Source: Caldilineaceae bacterium
Lineage (GTDB): Bacteria; Chloroflexota; Anaerolineae; Caldilineales; Caldilineaceae
Assembly: GCA_022823185.1 (NCBI GenBank)
Contig: JAJDXQ010000036.1
Coordinates: 1-64,000, forward strand
Direction of reading: 5' to 3'
DNA: 64,000 nt
Both the position numbers and the translations under genes were made by a program. Positions 35,611-44,605 of the stretch are shown here, piece after piece. The notes beneath the pieces are model-generated. The model worked only from the letters and a program-made list of their open reading frames with translations, made no database searches and was not told where the DNA came from. The first letter of the stretch is position 1. Each line of letters begins with the position of its first letter.

Positions 35611-37158
35611 ATGGCTCTGATTCCATCAATGCTGCTCAAGCGTCTCTATACCTACGCCAGCCTACAGAACACCGACGACGGCGTACAGTTTTCGATAAAG
35701 AATCGGTTGAGCGACGCCAGTTTGACGGGATTTCACGGCATCAGTATCGACGGCCAGGCGATTGCCAACGAAAGCATAACTCTCGACTTTGGCGAAGGGA
35801 AGATAATTTCACCTGATCAGGTAAACAGCGGCGCGCCAGTTGAATTCCCCTTGCGGAAGGAGGTGATTATCACTTCGGGAATCCCTCCTCTGGAAAACGG
35901 ACATCACGAGATTCGAATTGGTGTGCAGACATCGCCATTTGGGCGAATTCAGTTCACTGTCGATGACGCCATTGCGGAAAGAGTCGAGGCGGCCCGAATC
36001 CCCCGCGACCGTGACGACGACTACGGCGAATCCGCCATTCGCGACCGACAGAAGTTTGTGGCCGAGTACACAGGCCAGACGCTGGAGCACATTTCGAAGT
36101 ATTCTTTCGATCCCCAGATTACGCAAGGCAACGTCGAGAATTTCACCGGTGTGGCGCAGATTCCGCTAGGATTTGCCGGACCGATCACGATCTGCGGCGA
36201 GCACGCAAAGGGGGACTTTTTGATCCCACTGGCGACAACCGAGGGAACACTCGTTGCTTCCTATAACAGAGGCATGAAGCTGCTAAACTTGTCCGGCGGC
36301 GTCAAATGCACAGTCGTGGCCGATGGGATGCAGCGGGCCCCGGTTTTTGTGTTTGAAGATGCCCGCGGCGCCCGCGACTTCATTGAGTGGGTAGGCGAAA
36401 ACATGACTCCCATCAGAGAGGAGGCGGAAGCCACCTCCAGCGTGGCCAGACTGGATAACATCGATCCCTATCAATCCAATAAGTTTGCGTTCTTGCGCTT
36501 TAACTTCCTAACCGGTGACGCCGCCGGCCAGAACATGGTAGGGCGGGCTACGTTTGCCGCCTGCTCCTGGATTCTGGACCACTATAGCGGCCCTGAAATC
36601 AAGCGATTCTACCTGGAGTCGAACTTTGCTACGGACAAGAAGTCGTCCCAGGTGAATATCATGCGAACGCGCGGCAAGCGCGTTACCGCTGAGGCAACGG
36701 TTCCACGAGATGTTCTGATTCAGAACATGCGCGTGAGACCAGAGCAGCTATTCGACCACTACAGCGTTGCGAATATCGGCTCGATTCTGGCTGGCGTCAA
36801 CAACAACGGTCTCCACTCGGCCAATGCGATCACGGCAATCTTCATTGCCACCGGACAGGACGTGGCCAATGTGGCCGAGTCCTCGGCGGGATTGATATAC
36901 GTCGAATTGACGGATGAAAAGGATCTGTATATCTCGATCACCATTCCATCGCTAATTGTTGCTACTTACGGCGGCGGAACTGGATTGGCAACGCAGAAGG
37001 AGTGCCTCGACCTGCTGGGTTGCAGCGGCAAGGGTAAGGTCCACAAATTTGCTGAAATTGTCGCAGGGACGGTTTTAGCGGGAGAGCTTTCGCTGGCCGC
37101 CGCGATCAGTTCGTTGGATTGGGTCAGCAGCCACGAAGAATATGGCCGAAATCGCTAG
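35611..37158 (+). CDS. Hydroxymethylglutaryl-CoA reductase, class I-like, with extra N-terminal domain
   Basis: HMG-CoA reductase makes (or, in some bacteria, uses) mevalonate. This soluble 515-aa protein carries the catalytic core from about residue 130: ENFTGVAQIPLGFAGP, the active-site glutamate in ATTEGTLVASYNRG, GDAAGQNMVGRA (cofactor loop, family consensus DAMGMNM), the DKKSSQVNIMRTRGK lysine and TYGGGTGLATQ. The C-terminal LDWVSSHEEYGRNR supplies the catalytic histidine expected for class I. The first 125 residues (starting MALIPSMLLKRLYTYASLQN) are not part of the known core, contain no membrane segments and are unrecognised. ATG 35611 has AAGGAGG upstream. It follows purD by 131 nt. 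No other mevalonate gene is in the window. Confidence 0.88.
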   Translation: MALIPSMLLKRLYTYASLQNTDDGVQFSIKNRLSDASLTGFHGISIDGQAIANESITLDFGEGKIISPDQVNSGAPVEFPLRKEVIITSGIPPLENGHHEIRIGVQTSPFGRIQFTVDDAIAERVEAARIPRDRDDDYGESAIRDRQKFVAEYTGQTLEHISKYSFDPQITQGNVENFTGVAQIPLGFAGPITICGEHAKGDFLIPLATTEGTLVASYNRGMKLLNLSGGVKCTVVADGMQRAPVFVFEDARGARDFIEWVGENMTPIREEAEATSSVARLDNIDPYQSNKFAFLRFNFLTGDAAGQNMVGRATFAACSWILDHYSGPEIKRFYLESNFATDKKSSQVNIMRTRGKRVTAEATVPRDVLIQNMRVRPEQLFDHYSVANIGSILAGVNNNGLHSANAITAIFIATGQDVANVAESSAGLIYVELTDEKDLYISITIPSLIVATYGGGTGLATQKECLDLLGCSGKGKVHKFAEIVAGTVLAGELSLAAAISSLDWVSSHEEYGRNR

Positions 37159-37240
37159 ATCCAGAAGGTCTGGGAAAAAGGTCGGGGCAAGGATGCGATT
37201 CGGCAAGATCCAAGGGGGGGCCAGGGCGGCAGAACGGGAA

Positions 37241-37283
37241 ACGCCGTTCTCGGTGTGTTTGCCGGAACGACCGAGAGCGGCGT
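37241..37283. terminator. Long hairpin between HMG-CoA reductase and tRNA-Gln
   Basis: ACGCCGTTCTCGGT (37241-37254) pairs with ACCGAGAGCGGCGT (37270-37283): 14 pairs with one G-T mismatch-wobble and a 15-nt loop. It lies 82 nt after the reductase stop and 57 nt past the 3' end of the leftward tRNA-Gln, so it may end both transcripts. T-runs are poor on both sides. Confidence 0.5.
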
Positions 37284-37340
37284 CTGAAGTGAAGCGGGCG
37301 GGGCTCCATGCCCAAGGCGCCCCGCATCCGTGTTGTAGAG

Positions 37341-37412
37341 CTGGGGGACAGGGATTTGAACCCCGATTACCTGATCCAGAGTCAGGCGTTTTGCCGATTA
37401 AACTATCCCCCA
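37341..37412 (-). tRNA. tRNA-Gln (anticodon CUG)
   Basis: Read on the minus strand, acceptor TGGGGGA pairs with TCCCCCA, the discriminator is G as usual for tRNA-Gln, and the anticodon arm is CCTGA-CTCTGGA-TCAGG with anticodon CTG. The T arm contains GGTTCAAATCC. CCA is not encoded. It lies 136 nt downstream of gltX on the same strand but has its own promoter. Confidence 0.95.
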
Positions 37413-37434
37413 CTGGCCAGAAAACAACGGCGTC

Positions 37435-37464
37435 ATTCTAGCATATTCGTCCGAGCCAAACCAA
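37435..37464 (-). promoter_or_regulatory. Promoter of tRNA-Gln
   Basis: On the minus strand TTGGTT (37464-37459), an 18-nt spacer and TAGAAT (37440-37435) precede the tRNA by 22 nt. The -10 is of the extended type (TGC before TAGAAT). Confidence 0.6.
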
Positions 37465-37548
37465 ATCAGGCTCGCATTCGCGTAAAGGCAGTCATAACGG
37501 ACCTGCCAAACCGTCGACCCTGGCGCCGTAAGGTTGCTCTTTCGCCGG

Positions 37549-39081
37549 TTACGTCTCAACTCCTGCGAATTGTTCCTCCAGAATGGAGGCTGCTCTTTTG
37601 ATGCGCTGCACTGCCTCCTCACGGCCAAGCGCTTCGATACTCTCAAATAACGGGGGCGAGACCTTTTTGCCACTGATTGCGCCGCGGATGGGCCCGAAAA
37701 AGCTCCCCGCCTTTACTCCGAGTTCCTCTGCCTTGGCGCGGAAGGCTTCCTGAATTGTATCAGCTGAGAACGGTTGGACGCCCCCCAGCAACAGGGCGCC
37801 TGCGCGCAGCAGGTCAGCGCTCTTGGCCGCATCAAGTTTGCGACCAATCAGCAGCTTCGGATTGTCATAGCATATTTGGCTCGAGTCCAGGAAGGCCCAG
37901 TCGAGCCAGGTCGCGGCTTCGTCGAGACGCTTGATGCGTTCCTGAATCACTGGGATCAAGATGTCGAGCTTGCCTCCCGCGTCCAGCTCTGCACAAGACA
38001 GGCCCAGCTGCCGGCTGAGAAATGGTAACAGCGCTGCCTTGAGAGCGTCGGGCGTCAATGAACGAATATAGAGGCCGTTGAGCCAGTCCAGCTTTTCGTA
38101 GGGAAGCGCAGCCGCCGAAGGATTGATCTCCTCCAGTCGAAACTTTGCGATAGCTTCCTCCCGGCTGAAGACCTCCTGGTCGGGATCGAAATTCCAGCCT
38201 ACATTTGTAAGAAAGTTGAACATGGCATCGGGCAAGTACCCTGCGCTTTCAAACTCATGCACCAGCGCGAGAAACTCTTTGCCCGCCACCAGTTTCTTGC
38301 GTTTACTCATTTTGCCTTTGCCGCTTGGGTCAAGAATCACAGGCAAATGAACCAGGACCGGCATGTCCCACCCAAAGGCGTCAACGATGCGCTTGTGGAT
38401 TGGCGCTGTTGACAGCCATTCTTCCCCTCGCAATACGTGCGTAATCTGCATCAGGTGATCATCGACCATGGCTGCCAGATGGTACGTCGGCATTCCGTCA
38501 GCCTTCAGAATTATTTCATCGCGCAAGTCTTTATTGTCAACTGCAATCTTTCCTCTCAGGAGATCATCGTAAGCGGTCACGCCCTCAAGCGGGACGGCGA
38601 AGCGGATGACGTACGGGAGGCCTCTGTCCTGGCGCTCTCTTATCTCATCCTCGGTCAAGTTTCTGCAGCGCCTGTCGTATCCGGTAGGTTTGCCTGCACG
38701 TCTCTGCTCGTTGCGCATCGATTCGAGTTGGTCCGGCGTGCAAAAGCATCGATACGCATGCCCCAACTCGATCAGCTCGTGGGCCTTCTCTCTGTAAATC
38801 TCCTGCCTTTCGGACTGCACGTACGGCGCGAAAGGCCCTCCGATGTCCGGCCCTTCGTCCCAGTCCAAGCCCAACCATTTCAGGCCTCGCATCAGGCTCT
38901 CAAGGCTTTCAGGGTCGAATCGCCTGCGGTCGGTGTCCTCAATGCGCAATATGAACTGGCCGCTTGTTCGACGCGCCCACAACCAGTCAAACAGGGCAGT
39001 GCGGAGACCGCCCAAATGCAGCTGACCGGTCGGACTGGGCGCGAACCGAACTCTGACCGGTGTGTCACCGTTTTTCGTCAT
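37549..39081 (-). CDS. gltX: Glutamyl-tRNA synthetase
   Basis: This class I aminoacyl-tRNA synthetase charges tRNA with glutamate (510 aa). The N-terminal signature RFAPSPTGQLHLGGLRTALF has the HIGH-type HLGG at about residues 22-25, RIEDTDRRRF follows, and the KMSKR loop is KGKMSKRKKLVAG near residue 263. A C-terminal anticodon-binding domain fills the rest. ATG 39081 starts the conserved region at residue 9. tRNA-Gln follows on the same strand, and no glutaminyl-tRNA synthetase or gatCAB is in the window. Whether this enzyme is discriminating (tRNA-Glu only) or also charges tRNA-Gln cannot be settled by eye. Confidence 0.94.
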   Translation of the reverse strand: MTKNGDTPVRVRFAPSPTGQLHLGGLRTALFDWLWARRTSGQFILRIEDTDRRRFDPESLESLMRGLKWLGLDWDEGPDIGGPFAPYVQSERQEIYREKAHELIELGHAYRCFCTPDQLESMRNEQRRAGKPTGYDRRCRNLTEDEIRERQDRGLPYVIRFAVPLEGVTAYDDLLRGKIAVDNKDLRDEIILKADGMPTYHLAAMVDDHLMQITHVLRGEEWLSTAPIHKRIVDAFGWDMPVLVHLPVILDPSGKGKMSKRKKLVAGKEFLALVHEFESAGYLPDAMFNFLTNVGWNFDPDQEVFSREEAIAKFRLEEINPSAAALPYEKLDWLNGLYIRSLTPDALKAALLPFLSRQLGLSCAELDAGGKLDILIPVIQERIKRLDEAATWLDWAFLDSSQICYDNPKLLIGRKLDAAKSADLLRAGALLLGGVQPFSADTIQEAFRAKAEELGVKAGSFFGPIRGAISGKKVSPPLFESIEALGREEAVQRIKRAASILEEQFAGVET

Positions 39082-39441
39082 GTTCTAGCCTTGAAGATCC
39101 CTTCGTCGTCGGATACTTGATGGAATGCGCCCGAAACATTATCACACGAGCTTGAGTTCGTCAACGTTACAGCCGCACAACTGAAACCAGGATCTCGAGC
39201 GACGGCGGGATTCTTTCGGGGAACCGATTCCAATTGCACACATTTCTGGTCGTTTGCCCCCGTTTCTCCTGTCCGGACAACGTGTCGGTAAACTGGAATT
39301 GCGACTCCTAAGCGCGTCGGCTATACTGTCTGACAAAACTTTCCGCCGGGAATGGCCTGCTGAAGAGGGGAATGGCAGGAGACGGCGGGACTGCAGTGTG
39401 AGTAGAATCGACGTAGCCAGGCACAGGAAACCAGCTTGCCC
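39082..39441. other. Divergent region between gltX and the 39.4-kb cluster
   Basis: These 360 bases hold the gltX promoter region and the good promoter at 39299-39327 for the rightward cluster. Otherwise there are only short, unsupported frames. Confidence 0.45.
39299..39327 (+). promoter_or_regulatory. Sigma-70-type promoter for the 39.4-42.6 kb cluster
   Basis: TTGCGA (39299-39304), exactly 17 nt, then TATACT (39322-39327). The predicted start is near 39334, leaving a leader of about 108 nt before the first gene at 39442. Confidence 0.6.
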
Positions 39442-40866
39442 GTGAACTACCACCCTGTCGGTTTCGACATTGCCACTGGCGCGGTGACATCTGTCGCTGC
39501 CGCCTTAGAAAACAAATTTCACTTTCCGGCAGCCGGAGCAAAGTTGGGACGACAGTTATCACTTCTGCGGCTAAGTTCCCGTCTTCCTCGTGGTGTGGGC
39601 GCGGGTCTCTCAGTGTGGGCGACCGAGAACAAGCCTCACAGCAAATCCGTTTCCTTCAACCTGACGACCGCAGACCTTGCCCAGTGGAACGTTAGTCAGT
39701 ACGATAGACTTGATTCTGAGAGACGTTTCGATGCGATTGTCGTCGGAGTGCCTTCCGGCGCAACGGCGCACTTGTGCGCCAGCCTCGGGGCCCCACTACT
39801 GGCGGACTCCTTCCCGATAACGTTTGCCGCCCGCGGCAAACCGGATGACATTGCGGGCTATCAGCAGAAAAGCGTCGACTTGCTTACCCCGATTTTGAAT
39901 CACAATCCTGACCTGTTGGCTGTGAGTGTCTTCGATCCGATTCACTCACGGCAGCTCATCAAGAAGGGTGTAAGCATAAATCTTAAACTGGCAGCGTTGC
40001 CGGACCAGTACAAAAGGTTTATTCGCGAACGGCTGATGCCGGGGGGTTCAGTTCTCCTCCTGACCTGTTCCGCCAAATGGAGCCAGTATGAGATTGGGGC
40101 CCGGCACAGGCTCCAGATTGGGGGCTATGGCGGATTCACGGATCAGGAGTATATTCGCGGCACGCCGTGGCTGGACGACTGGCTGCATGAAGAAGGAGGC
40201 TTGCAGCGCAGCGGGTGGAGACTCTCGCGGCACTGGACCTATCAGCCAGAGGCCCAGTGGGGCTCGATTTCAGGCTTTGCAAGGTCGGTCCGTGACTATG
40301 CCGGCGATGAAGGAATGCCGATTCACAGCCTTGATTTTTCCTCCGTGGACGAGATCAGCCGGATGGGATTCTATGCGTGGCAGTGGCTCTACTACCTGTT
40401 ACGCATTCAACCTGGAGCGGTTCTGATCGAGAGTGGTCCTCAGATGAATCCCGTGATCGGTTTTCGCAGCCCTGTGATTCCACTGTGGATGCCGTCTACA
40501 TGCACACGAAGTCACCTTTTGTTGCAAGAGATCATTCCTGACTTTCCGCCTCAGATCCCTGTTCTCTTTCAAGCATGGCCGACCGGCAATCTCACCCCGG
40601 ATGTGATACCCGCCAAGATCTGGAATACGACTCTAGCTGGAAGGCACGGTCGCTGGTTAGGGGGCGACCCGCTGCGATTCCCGGGTGACTTTTCGACCAT
40701 CGCTCAAATGACACCGGCCATTGAGGAGTGGAGTAAACGCCATTCCTACAGACTCCCCCGCCTTCTGACCTGCGACGAACTGATGGAATTACAGTCGCTG
40801 CTGGCGAGCGGAGCAGGCCAGGCGAATGGTCAAATTCCGGAGGAGACAGAGCAGGTGGAGTATTAG
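39442..40866 (+). CDS. Unrecognised protein of a putative catabolic cluster
   Basis: I do not recognise this 474-aa soluble protein. There is no signal peptide and there are no membrane helices. Several blocks look like an ordered alpha/beta enzyme: FDAIVVGVPSGATAHLCASL (residues near 97-116), PGGSVLLLTCSAKWSQYEIG near 196-215, RLQIGGYGGFTDQEYIRGTPW and DEISRMGFYAWQWLYYLLR. Tryptophan is frequent in the second half. The first codon is GTG 39442 (a TTG two codons earlier is possible); neither has a strong ribosome site. Four nucleotides after its stop comes a sugar-isomerase-like gene and then an SMP-30 lactonase, so it may act on a sugar or its lactone. Function unknown. Confidence 0.65.
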   Translation: MNYHPVGFDIATGAVTSVAAALENKFHFPAAGAKLGRQLSLLRLSSRLPRGVGAGLSVWATENKPHSKSVSFNLTTADLAQWNVSQYDRLDSERRFDAIVVGVPSGATAHLCASLGAPLLADSFPITFAARGKPDDIAGYQQKSVDLLTPILNHNPDLLAVSVFDPIHSRQLIKKGVSINLKLAALPDQYKRFIRERLMPGGSVLLLTCSAKWSQYEIGARHRLQIGGYGGFTDQEYIRGTPWLDDWLHEEGGLQRSGWRLSRHWTYQPEAQWGSISGFARSVRDYAGDEGMPIHSLDFSSVDEISRMGFYAWQWLYYLLRIQPGAVLIESGPQMNPVIGFRSPVIPLWMPSTCTRSHLLLQEIIPDFPPQIPVLFQAWPTGNLTPDVIPAKIWNTTLAGRHGRWLGGDPLRFPGDFSTIAQMTPAIEEWSKRHSYRLPRLLTCDELMELQSLLASGAGQANGQIPEETEQVEY

Positions 40867-40870
40867 CGCA

Positions 40871-41662
40871 ATGTATCTCTCCTGCTGTGTCTGGGCTTTG
40901 ACCGCATCTCCAGGGGAAGTCCTGTCGGATATGGAATCTCTGGGATTTCGCTGGATCGATATCAGGCCGGATTTCGCCCCGCTGAAGGAAGTGCATTCTC
41001 TCTCGGAAAGGCACTCGCTAGGCGTCTCCTCGATTGCCGCCTCGTTTGGCGTACCCAAAGACGCCTCTCTTGACAGTTCGGACAAGAAGACGCGTGGTAG
41101 AGCCTTGGCGCATGTTGAACAGGCAGTTCGCGATTGCGCAGCGCTGGGTGGTCGTGTCGTCTATCTGGTGCCGGGACCCAACGACAGCAAGGCCGCGTTG
41201 CGTGAGTACGCCGACTCACTTGCGAGAGTCGCGGAATTCGCTGCTGAAAGAGACGTAAAAGTTTGCATCGAACATTTTCCCGGAACCGCGCTCCCCACTG
41301 CAGCAGCCACGTTAGGCTATCTCGATTCGATTGGTCACCCGAATCTAGGCCTCCTCTTTGACATCGGCCACGTTCAGATCAGCGGTGAAGAGCCAGCCAG
41401 TGTTCTCAGAGAAGCGGGTGAGAGACTCTTTTACGTACATCTTGATGACAACGACGGAAAAGGTGACCTGCATTGGAGTCTCCTTGATGGAGTCATGACG
41501 AAGGAAACTCTTCGCGGCGCATTTGAGGCATTGAAGGAGATAGGTTACTCGGGCGCGGTCAGTCTTGAGCTCAACCCCGGTCTGCCCGATCCTTTCCAGG
41601 CTCTCAAGAGGAGCCGTCAAATCGTTATCGAATGTGGTTCAGAATTCATGCTCGAATACTAG
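40871..41662 (+). CDS. Sugar phosphate isomerase/epimerase (xylose isomerase-like TIM barrel)
   Basis: This TIM-barrel protein of 263 aa belongs to the AP endonuclease 2 / xylose-isomerase-like family. The metal-binding positions can be seen as VKVCIEHFPGTALP (Glu, about residue 132), GLLFDIGHVQISGE (Asp and His), YVHLDDNDGKGDLHW and VSLELNPGLPDPF (terminal Glu). ATG 40871, four nucleotides after the upstream stop, is preferred; the open frame reaches back to 40826 into the preceding gene. Tight spacing indicates an operon with the unknown 474-aa protein and the lactonase. The substrate is unknown. Confidence 0.85.
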   Translation: MYLSCCVWALTASPGEVLSDMESLGFRWIDIRPDFAPLKEVHSLSERHSLGVSSIAASFGVPKDASLDSSDKKTRGRALAHVEQAVRDCAALGGRVVYLVPGPNDSKAALREYADSLARVAEFAAERDVKVCIEHFPGTALPTAAATLGYLDSIGHPNLGLLFDIGHVQISGEEPASVLREAGERLFYVHLDDNDGKGDLHWSLLDGVMTKETLRGAFEALKEIGYSGAVSLELNPGLPDPFQALKRSRQIVIECGSEFMLEY

Positions 41663-41674
41663 ACGGGGGTAGGG

Positions 41675-42559
41675 ATGACTTGGCAGTTTGAGATTCTATT
41701 GGACCCCATCGGGTTGACTGAAGGACCATTATGGGATGGGAAGGCGCTCCTGTTCACGAACATTCCAAACAGTCGCATCATGCGATTCGATCCTGGCGCT
41801 GCCGAGTTCAGCGTCTGGAGAGAGGGAACAAATGGGGCAAACGGTCTCATGATGGATGCTGACGGCGTTGTCAACGCATGCGAGGGTGTCGGCAGGCGGA
41901 TGGTAAAGTACGTGGACGGCGGGGAGACGATTGAAGTTTGCGCTGAATTTGAAGGGCGCCGCCTCAACAGTCCGAATGACCTGGCAATCGACAGAAGAGG
42001 CAGGATATGGTTCACCGACCCCCGCTACGGCGATTTCAGGGATGATATGGAGTTGGACCACGAGTCGGTTTATCGACTGGATCGGGAGGAAGACGGCAGC
42101 TGGCGTCCCGTGCGAGTTACTTTTGACACGACCGCGCCGAATGGACTGCTTCTTTCACCTGACGAAAAAGTCTTGTATGTTGCCCAGAGCAAGTATGGTG
42201 ACGGGGAACATCGGGAATTGCGGGCCTACCCGATATGTGAAGACAACTCGGAGGGAGACGGTCCCATAGCAGGGCCATACGAGGTACTGCATAATTTCTA
42301 TCCCCATCGCGGCATTGACGGAATGTGCCTGGACAGCGAGGGCAACATTGTCGCAACAGCGGGTTGGGGCAAGAGCGGCCCAGGGGGGATGATCTATGTC
42401 TTCGCCCCGAACGGCAGAGTGCTCGAGACGCATCCTTTGCCTTGCGACAGTCCTACCAATTGCACGTTCGGTGGCGAGGATCTACGCGATTTGTATGTTA
42501 CAAGCCTGGAAGGCCACCTGATGCGAGCGCATACGGATCGCCTGGGCTTGGTAACTTGA
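41675..42559 (+). CDS. SMP-30/gluconolactonase family hydrolase
   Basis: This six-bladed beta-propeller lactonase of 294 aa would open sugar lactones such as glucono- or xylonolactone with a divalent metal. Visible metal ligands are the early glutamate in GLTEGPLWDGKALLF (about residue 17), the asparagine and aspartate in LNSPNDLAIDRRGRIWFTD and the aspartate in GIDGMCLDSEGNI. ATG 41675 follows GGGGGTAGGG. It lies 12 nt after the isomerase gene and closes the cluster. A dehydrogenase that would make the lactone is not adjacent. Confidence 0.9.
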   Translation: MTWQFEILLDPIGLTEGPLWDGKALLFTNIPNSRIMRFDPGAAEFSVWREGTNGANGLMMDADGVVNACEGVGRRMVKYVDGGETIEVCAEFEGRRLNSPNDLAIDRRGRIWFTDPRYGDFRDDMELDHESVYRLDREEDGSWRPVRVTFDTTAPNGLLLSPDEKVLYVAQSKYGDGEHRELRAYPICEDNSEGDGPIAGPYEVLHNFYPHRGIDGMCLDSEGNIVATAGWGKSGPGGMIYVFAPNGRVLETHPLPCDSPTNCTFGGEDLRDLYVTSLEGHLMRAHTDRLGLVT

Positions 42560-42825
42560 TTAAGGAACGGCAAACGCAACAATCAGGAAACTCTGCTGCA
42601 AGTTCTTCGGGGAGGCAGGATTGAAGGGGACCACCTCTCGGCCACAGTTGGCCGCAAGCTACTGATTGAGTTGCCTGCTTCCTCTCCTCTCGGAAAATCA
42701 CCCTCTTGAAACGCTCTCACTTCGAGAAATATATCTGCTCCACCTTTTCCCCTGTTTTTCCTCTGTGCTATACTTGAGTTTTCGGCGACTAAACTAAGCA
42801 ATCAAAAGGGAAAGGGAAGTGGCGA

Positions 42826-43689
42826 GTGGCCATCACGCGTACACGAGTTGCGGATGATACGTGGGTCTTTACCAGTGCGGTGTACGCAGAAGTGAACGCT
42901 GGGCTGGTGGTGTCCCCTGAAGGGGGCATATTAATCGACACGCTGCCGTTTCCATCAGAAACAAGGCAGATCATTGACTTCGCCGCTCAACTCTGTCCGG
43001 CGGGGATCCGGTACCTCGTCAATACGATTAGCCATGCGGACCACGTCTACGGATCCTGTCTCTTTCCAGAGGCTGAGCTCATCGCGCATGAGTCGGCGCG
43101 TGACCTGCTGGTGCGCTTTGGGCGGACTGCTTTGGAAGAGGCGAGAGAACACATTTCCGAGCTGCTGCGGGTAGAGATTCGACTGCCTAAGATTGTTTTC
43201 AATGAAGGCTCGGTAATTAGGCTGGGTGACAAGACAGTTCACATCATGCATGCGCCAGGCCCTGGGCCGGACGTATGTGTCGTGCACGTACGCGAAGAAA
43301 AGGTGCTCTTCGCCAGCGATCTGATGATGCCTGTGCCGGTAATCGCCACACCACTGGCCGATGTTGATAAGTTCAGGCAGTCCTTGCACAGTCTGCACGA
43401 GTTCAATTTGGAGACCATCGTGCAAGGCCATGGTGATATTCTCCTGAGGGGCGAGGTTACGCCTGGAATTGAGGACAGCATTCAGTATTTGGACGACATT
43501 GAATCGCTCGTCGACCGTCTCTACGCGGAAGGGGCAACAAGACAAGAGCTGCTTAGCCATGATGTCGAAGAATTCGGACGGTCCAGGATTTCGCTGGGAG
43601 GCCTGGTCCAGAAATTCCATCAAGCGAACCTGCTCTTTCTGTGGGAAAAAGCCACTGCGGCCGAAGCGAAAGAGCCCCAGCCAGTCTGA
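42826..43689 (+). CDS. Metallo-beta-lactamase-fold hydrolase with incomplete metal site
   Basis: This is an MBL-fold protein of 287 aa. The N-terminal beta strands ([20 protein letters not shown]) and the metal motif region are clear. However, the usual HxHxDH reads I-S-H-A-D-H (residues 68-73), so the first histidine is isoleucine. The middle PGH(T) motif reads [12 protein letters not shown], apparently without its histidine, while the bridging aspartate (LFASDLMM) and the last histidine (VQGHGDI) are present. The enzyme may bind one metal or have changed activity. The start is GTG 42826 with AAGGGAAG upstream. A -10-like TATACT lies at 42769-42774, but its -35 is poor. The substrate is unknown. 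Confidence 0.82.
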   Translation: MAITRTRVADDTWVFTSAVYAEVNAGLVVSPEGGILIDTLPFPSETRQIIDFAAQLCPAGIRYLVNTISHADHVYGSCLFPEAELIAHESARDLLVRFGRTALEEAREHISELLRVEIRLPKIVFNEGSVIRLGDKTVHIMHAPGPGPDVCVVHVREEKVLFASDLMMPVPVIATPLADVDKFRQSLHSLHEFNLETIVQGHGDILLRGEVTPGIEDSIQYLDDIESLVDRLYAEGATRQELLSHDVEEFGRSRISLGGLVQKFHQANLLFLWEKATAAEAKEPQPV

Positions 43690-43861
43690 GTACTCTCGAA
43701 GGGCTCGATCATTGTGGCGGCATTGCCCGCGGCGGCGCTTGGGGTCGCGCGACACGCGGGGCGACGGGAGTCCTCGATGAGAAACAGGACACGCAAGTTA
43801 CGTATGGGCAGGACTCTTCATTCAAGGCCTATACAGTAAGGTACAGCGGGGCGGAACGATA

Positions 43862-44605
43862 TTGGATCATTCTCTGGCGGGACTCGTAACCCAGATTAGC
43901 AGGCTTTCGACTGGCCGAAGGCGACAGTTGCTACGTCAGATGAAAGCAAGGGGGTTGTTGGAGACGGAGGACTTGCTGTCTGACAGAGAACCTCTTTTGC
44001 GGGCGCTTTCGGTTTCTTCGAGAATTCGCGATCGACGCGAAGATCCGGTTGAGAGGTCCGGTGGTGGGAAGCCGCCCAAGCCTGCCGACCGTCCCCTTCT
44101 ATCTGGGCAGATCTCTGGGGAGAGCAGCGACACAACTGGCAAAGGGAACTTGGATTCGAGCGAGACACACTCTGCCGGCTCAAACAAGCCAGGCAATGCG
44201 CCACTTGAACAGATAGGTATCGTATTTGACGGCGGCAGCCGCGGAAACCCCGGGCAAGGGTATGGCAGCTTTGCGCTTGATTGGCCTGGGGCGCCTCGTG
44301 AACTCGTTCAACTGACCTTTGGGAACCAGGCTACAAATAATGAGGCCGAATACGACACGCTGATTGCGGCTCTGGAGGCCGTTCGCGATCGCCTGGAAGA
44401 AGAGGGGATTGATTCTGGCCTGGCATCACTTACCATTCGCGGAGACTCTCTCCTGGTTTGCCAACAGGTGCTGGGAGAGTGGAAATGCAAGGAGCCGCGC
44501 CTGCGAGCCAGACTGAAAAAGGTGAAGGCACTGCTCAGCACTTTTGGCAACGCCGACCTGGGTCACCACCCGCGTGAGAAGAGTGTTGAAATCCTTGGTC
44601 ATTAG
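43862..44605 (+). CDS. RNase H-like protein with long N-terminal linker
   Basis: This 247-aa protein has a C-terminal RNase HI-type domain (about 117-247): [20 protein letters not shown] gives the first catalytic aspartate (Asp123), [14 protein letters not shown] the glutamate (Glu161/163) and [18 protein letters not shown] the second aspartate. The fourth acidic residue, usually in a PRExNxxAD segment, is missing: the end reads [13 protein letters not shown] and stops. Residues 1-50 look like a small helical region and 60-115 are a low-complexity linker. The start TTG 43862 is uncertain; ATG 43940 is possible. Its last four bases overlap the end of folD on the other strand. A role in removing RNA from DNA hybrids is inferred from the fold. 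Confidence 0.75.
   Translation: MDHSLAGLVTQISRLSTGRRRQLLRQMKARGLLETEDLLSDREPLLRALSVSSRIRDRREDPVERSGGGKPPKPADRPLLSGQISGESSDTTGKGNLDSSETHSAGSNKPGNAPLEQIGIVFDGGSRGNPGQGYGSFALDWPGAPRELVQLTFGNQATNNEAEYDTLIAALEAVRDRLEEEGIDSGLASLTIRGDSLLVCQQVLGEWKCKEPRLRARLKKVKALLSTFGNADLGHHPREKSVEILGH

Noticed and set aside
43469..43889. Small rightward frames between the MBL-fold gene and the RNase H-like gene
   Set aside because: They overlap the MBL gene in another frame or are short Arg/Gly-rich frames without a ribosome site.
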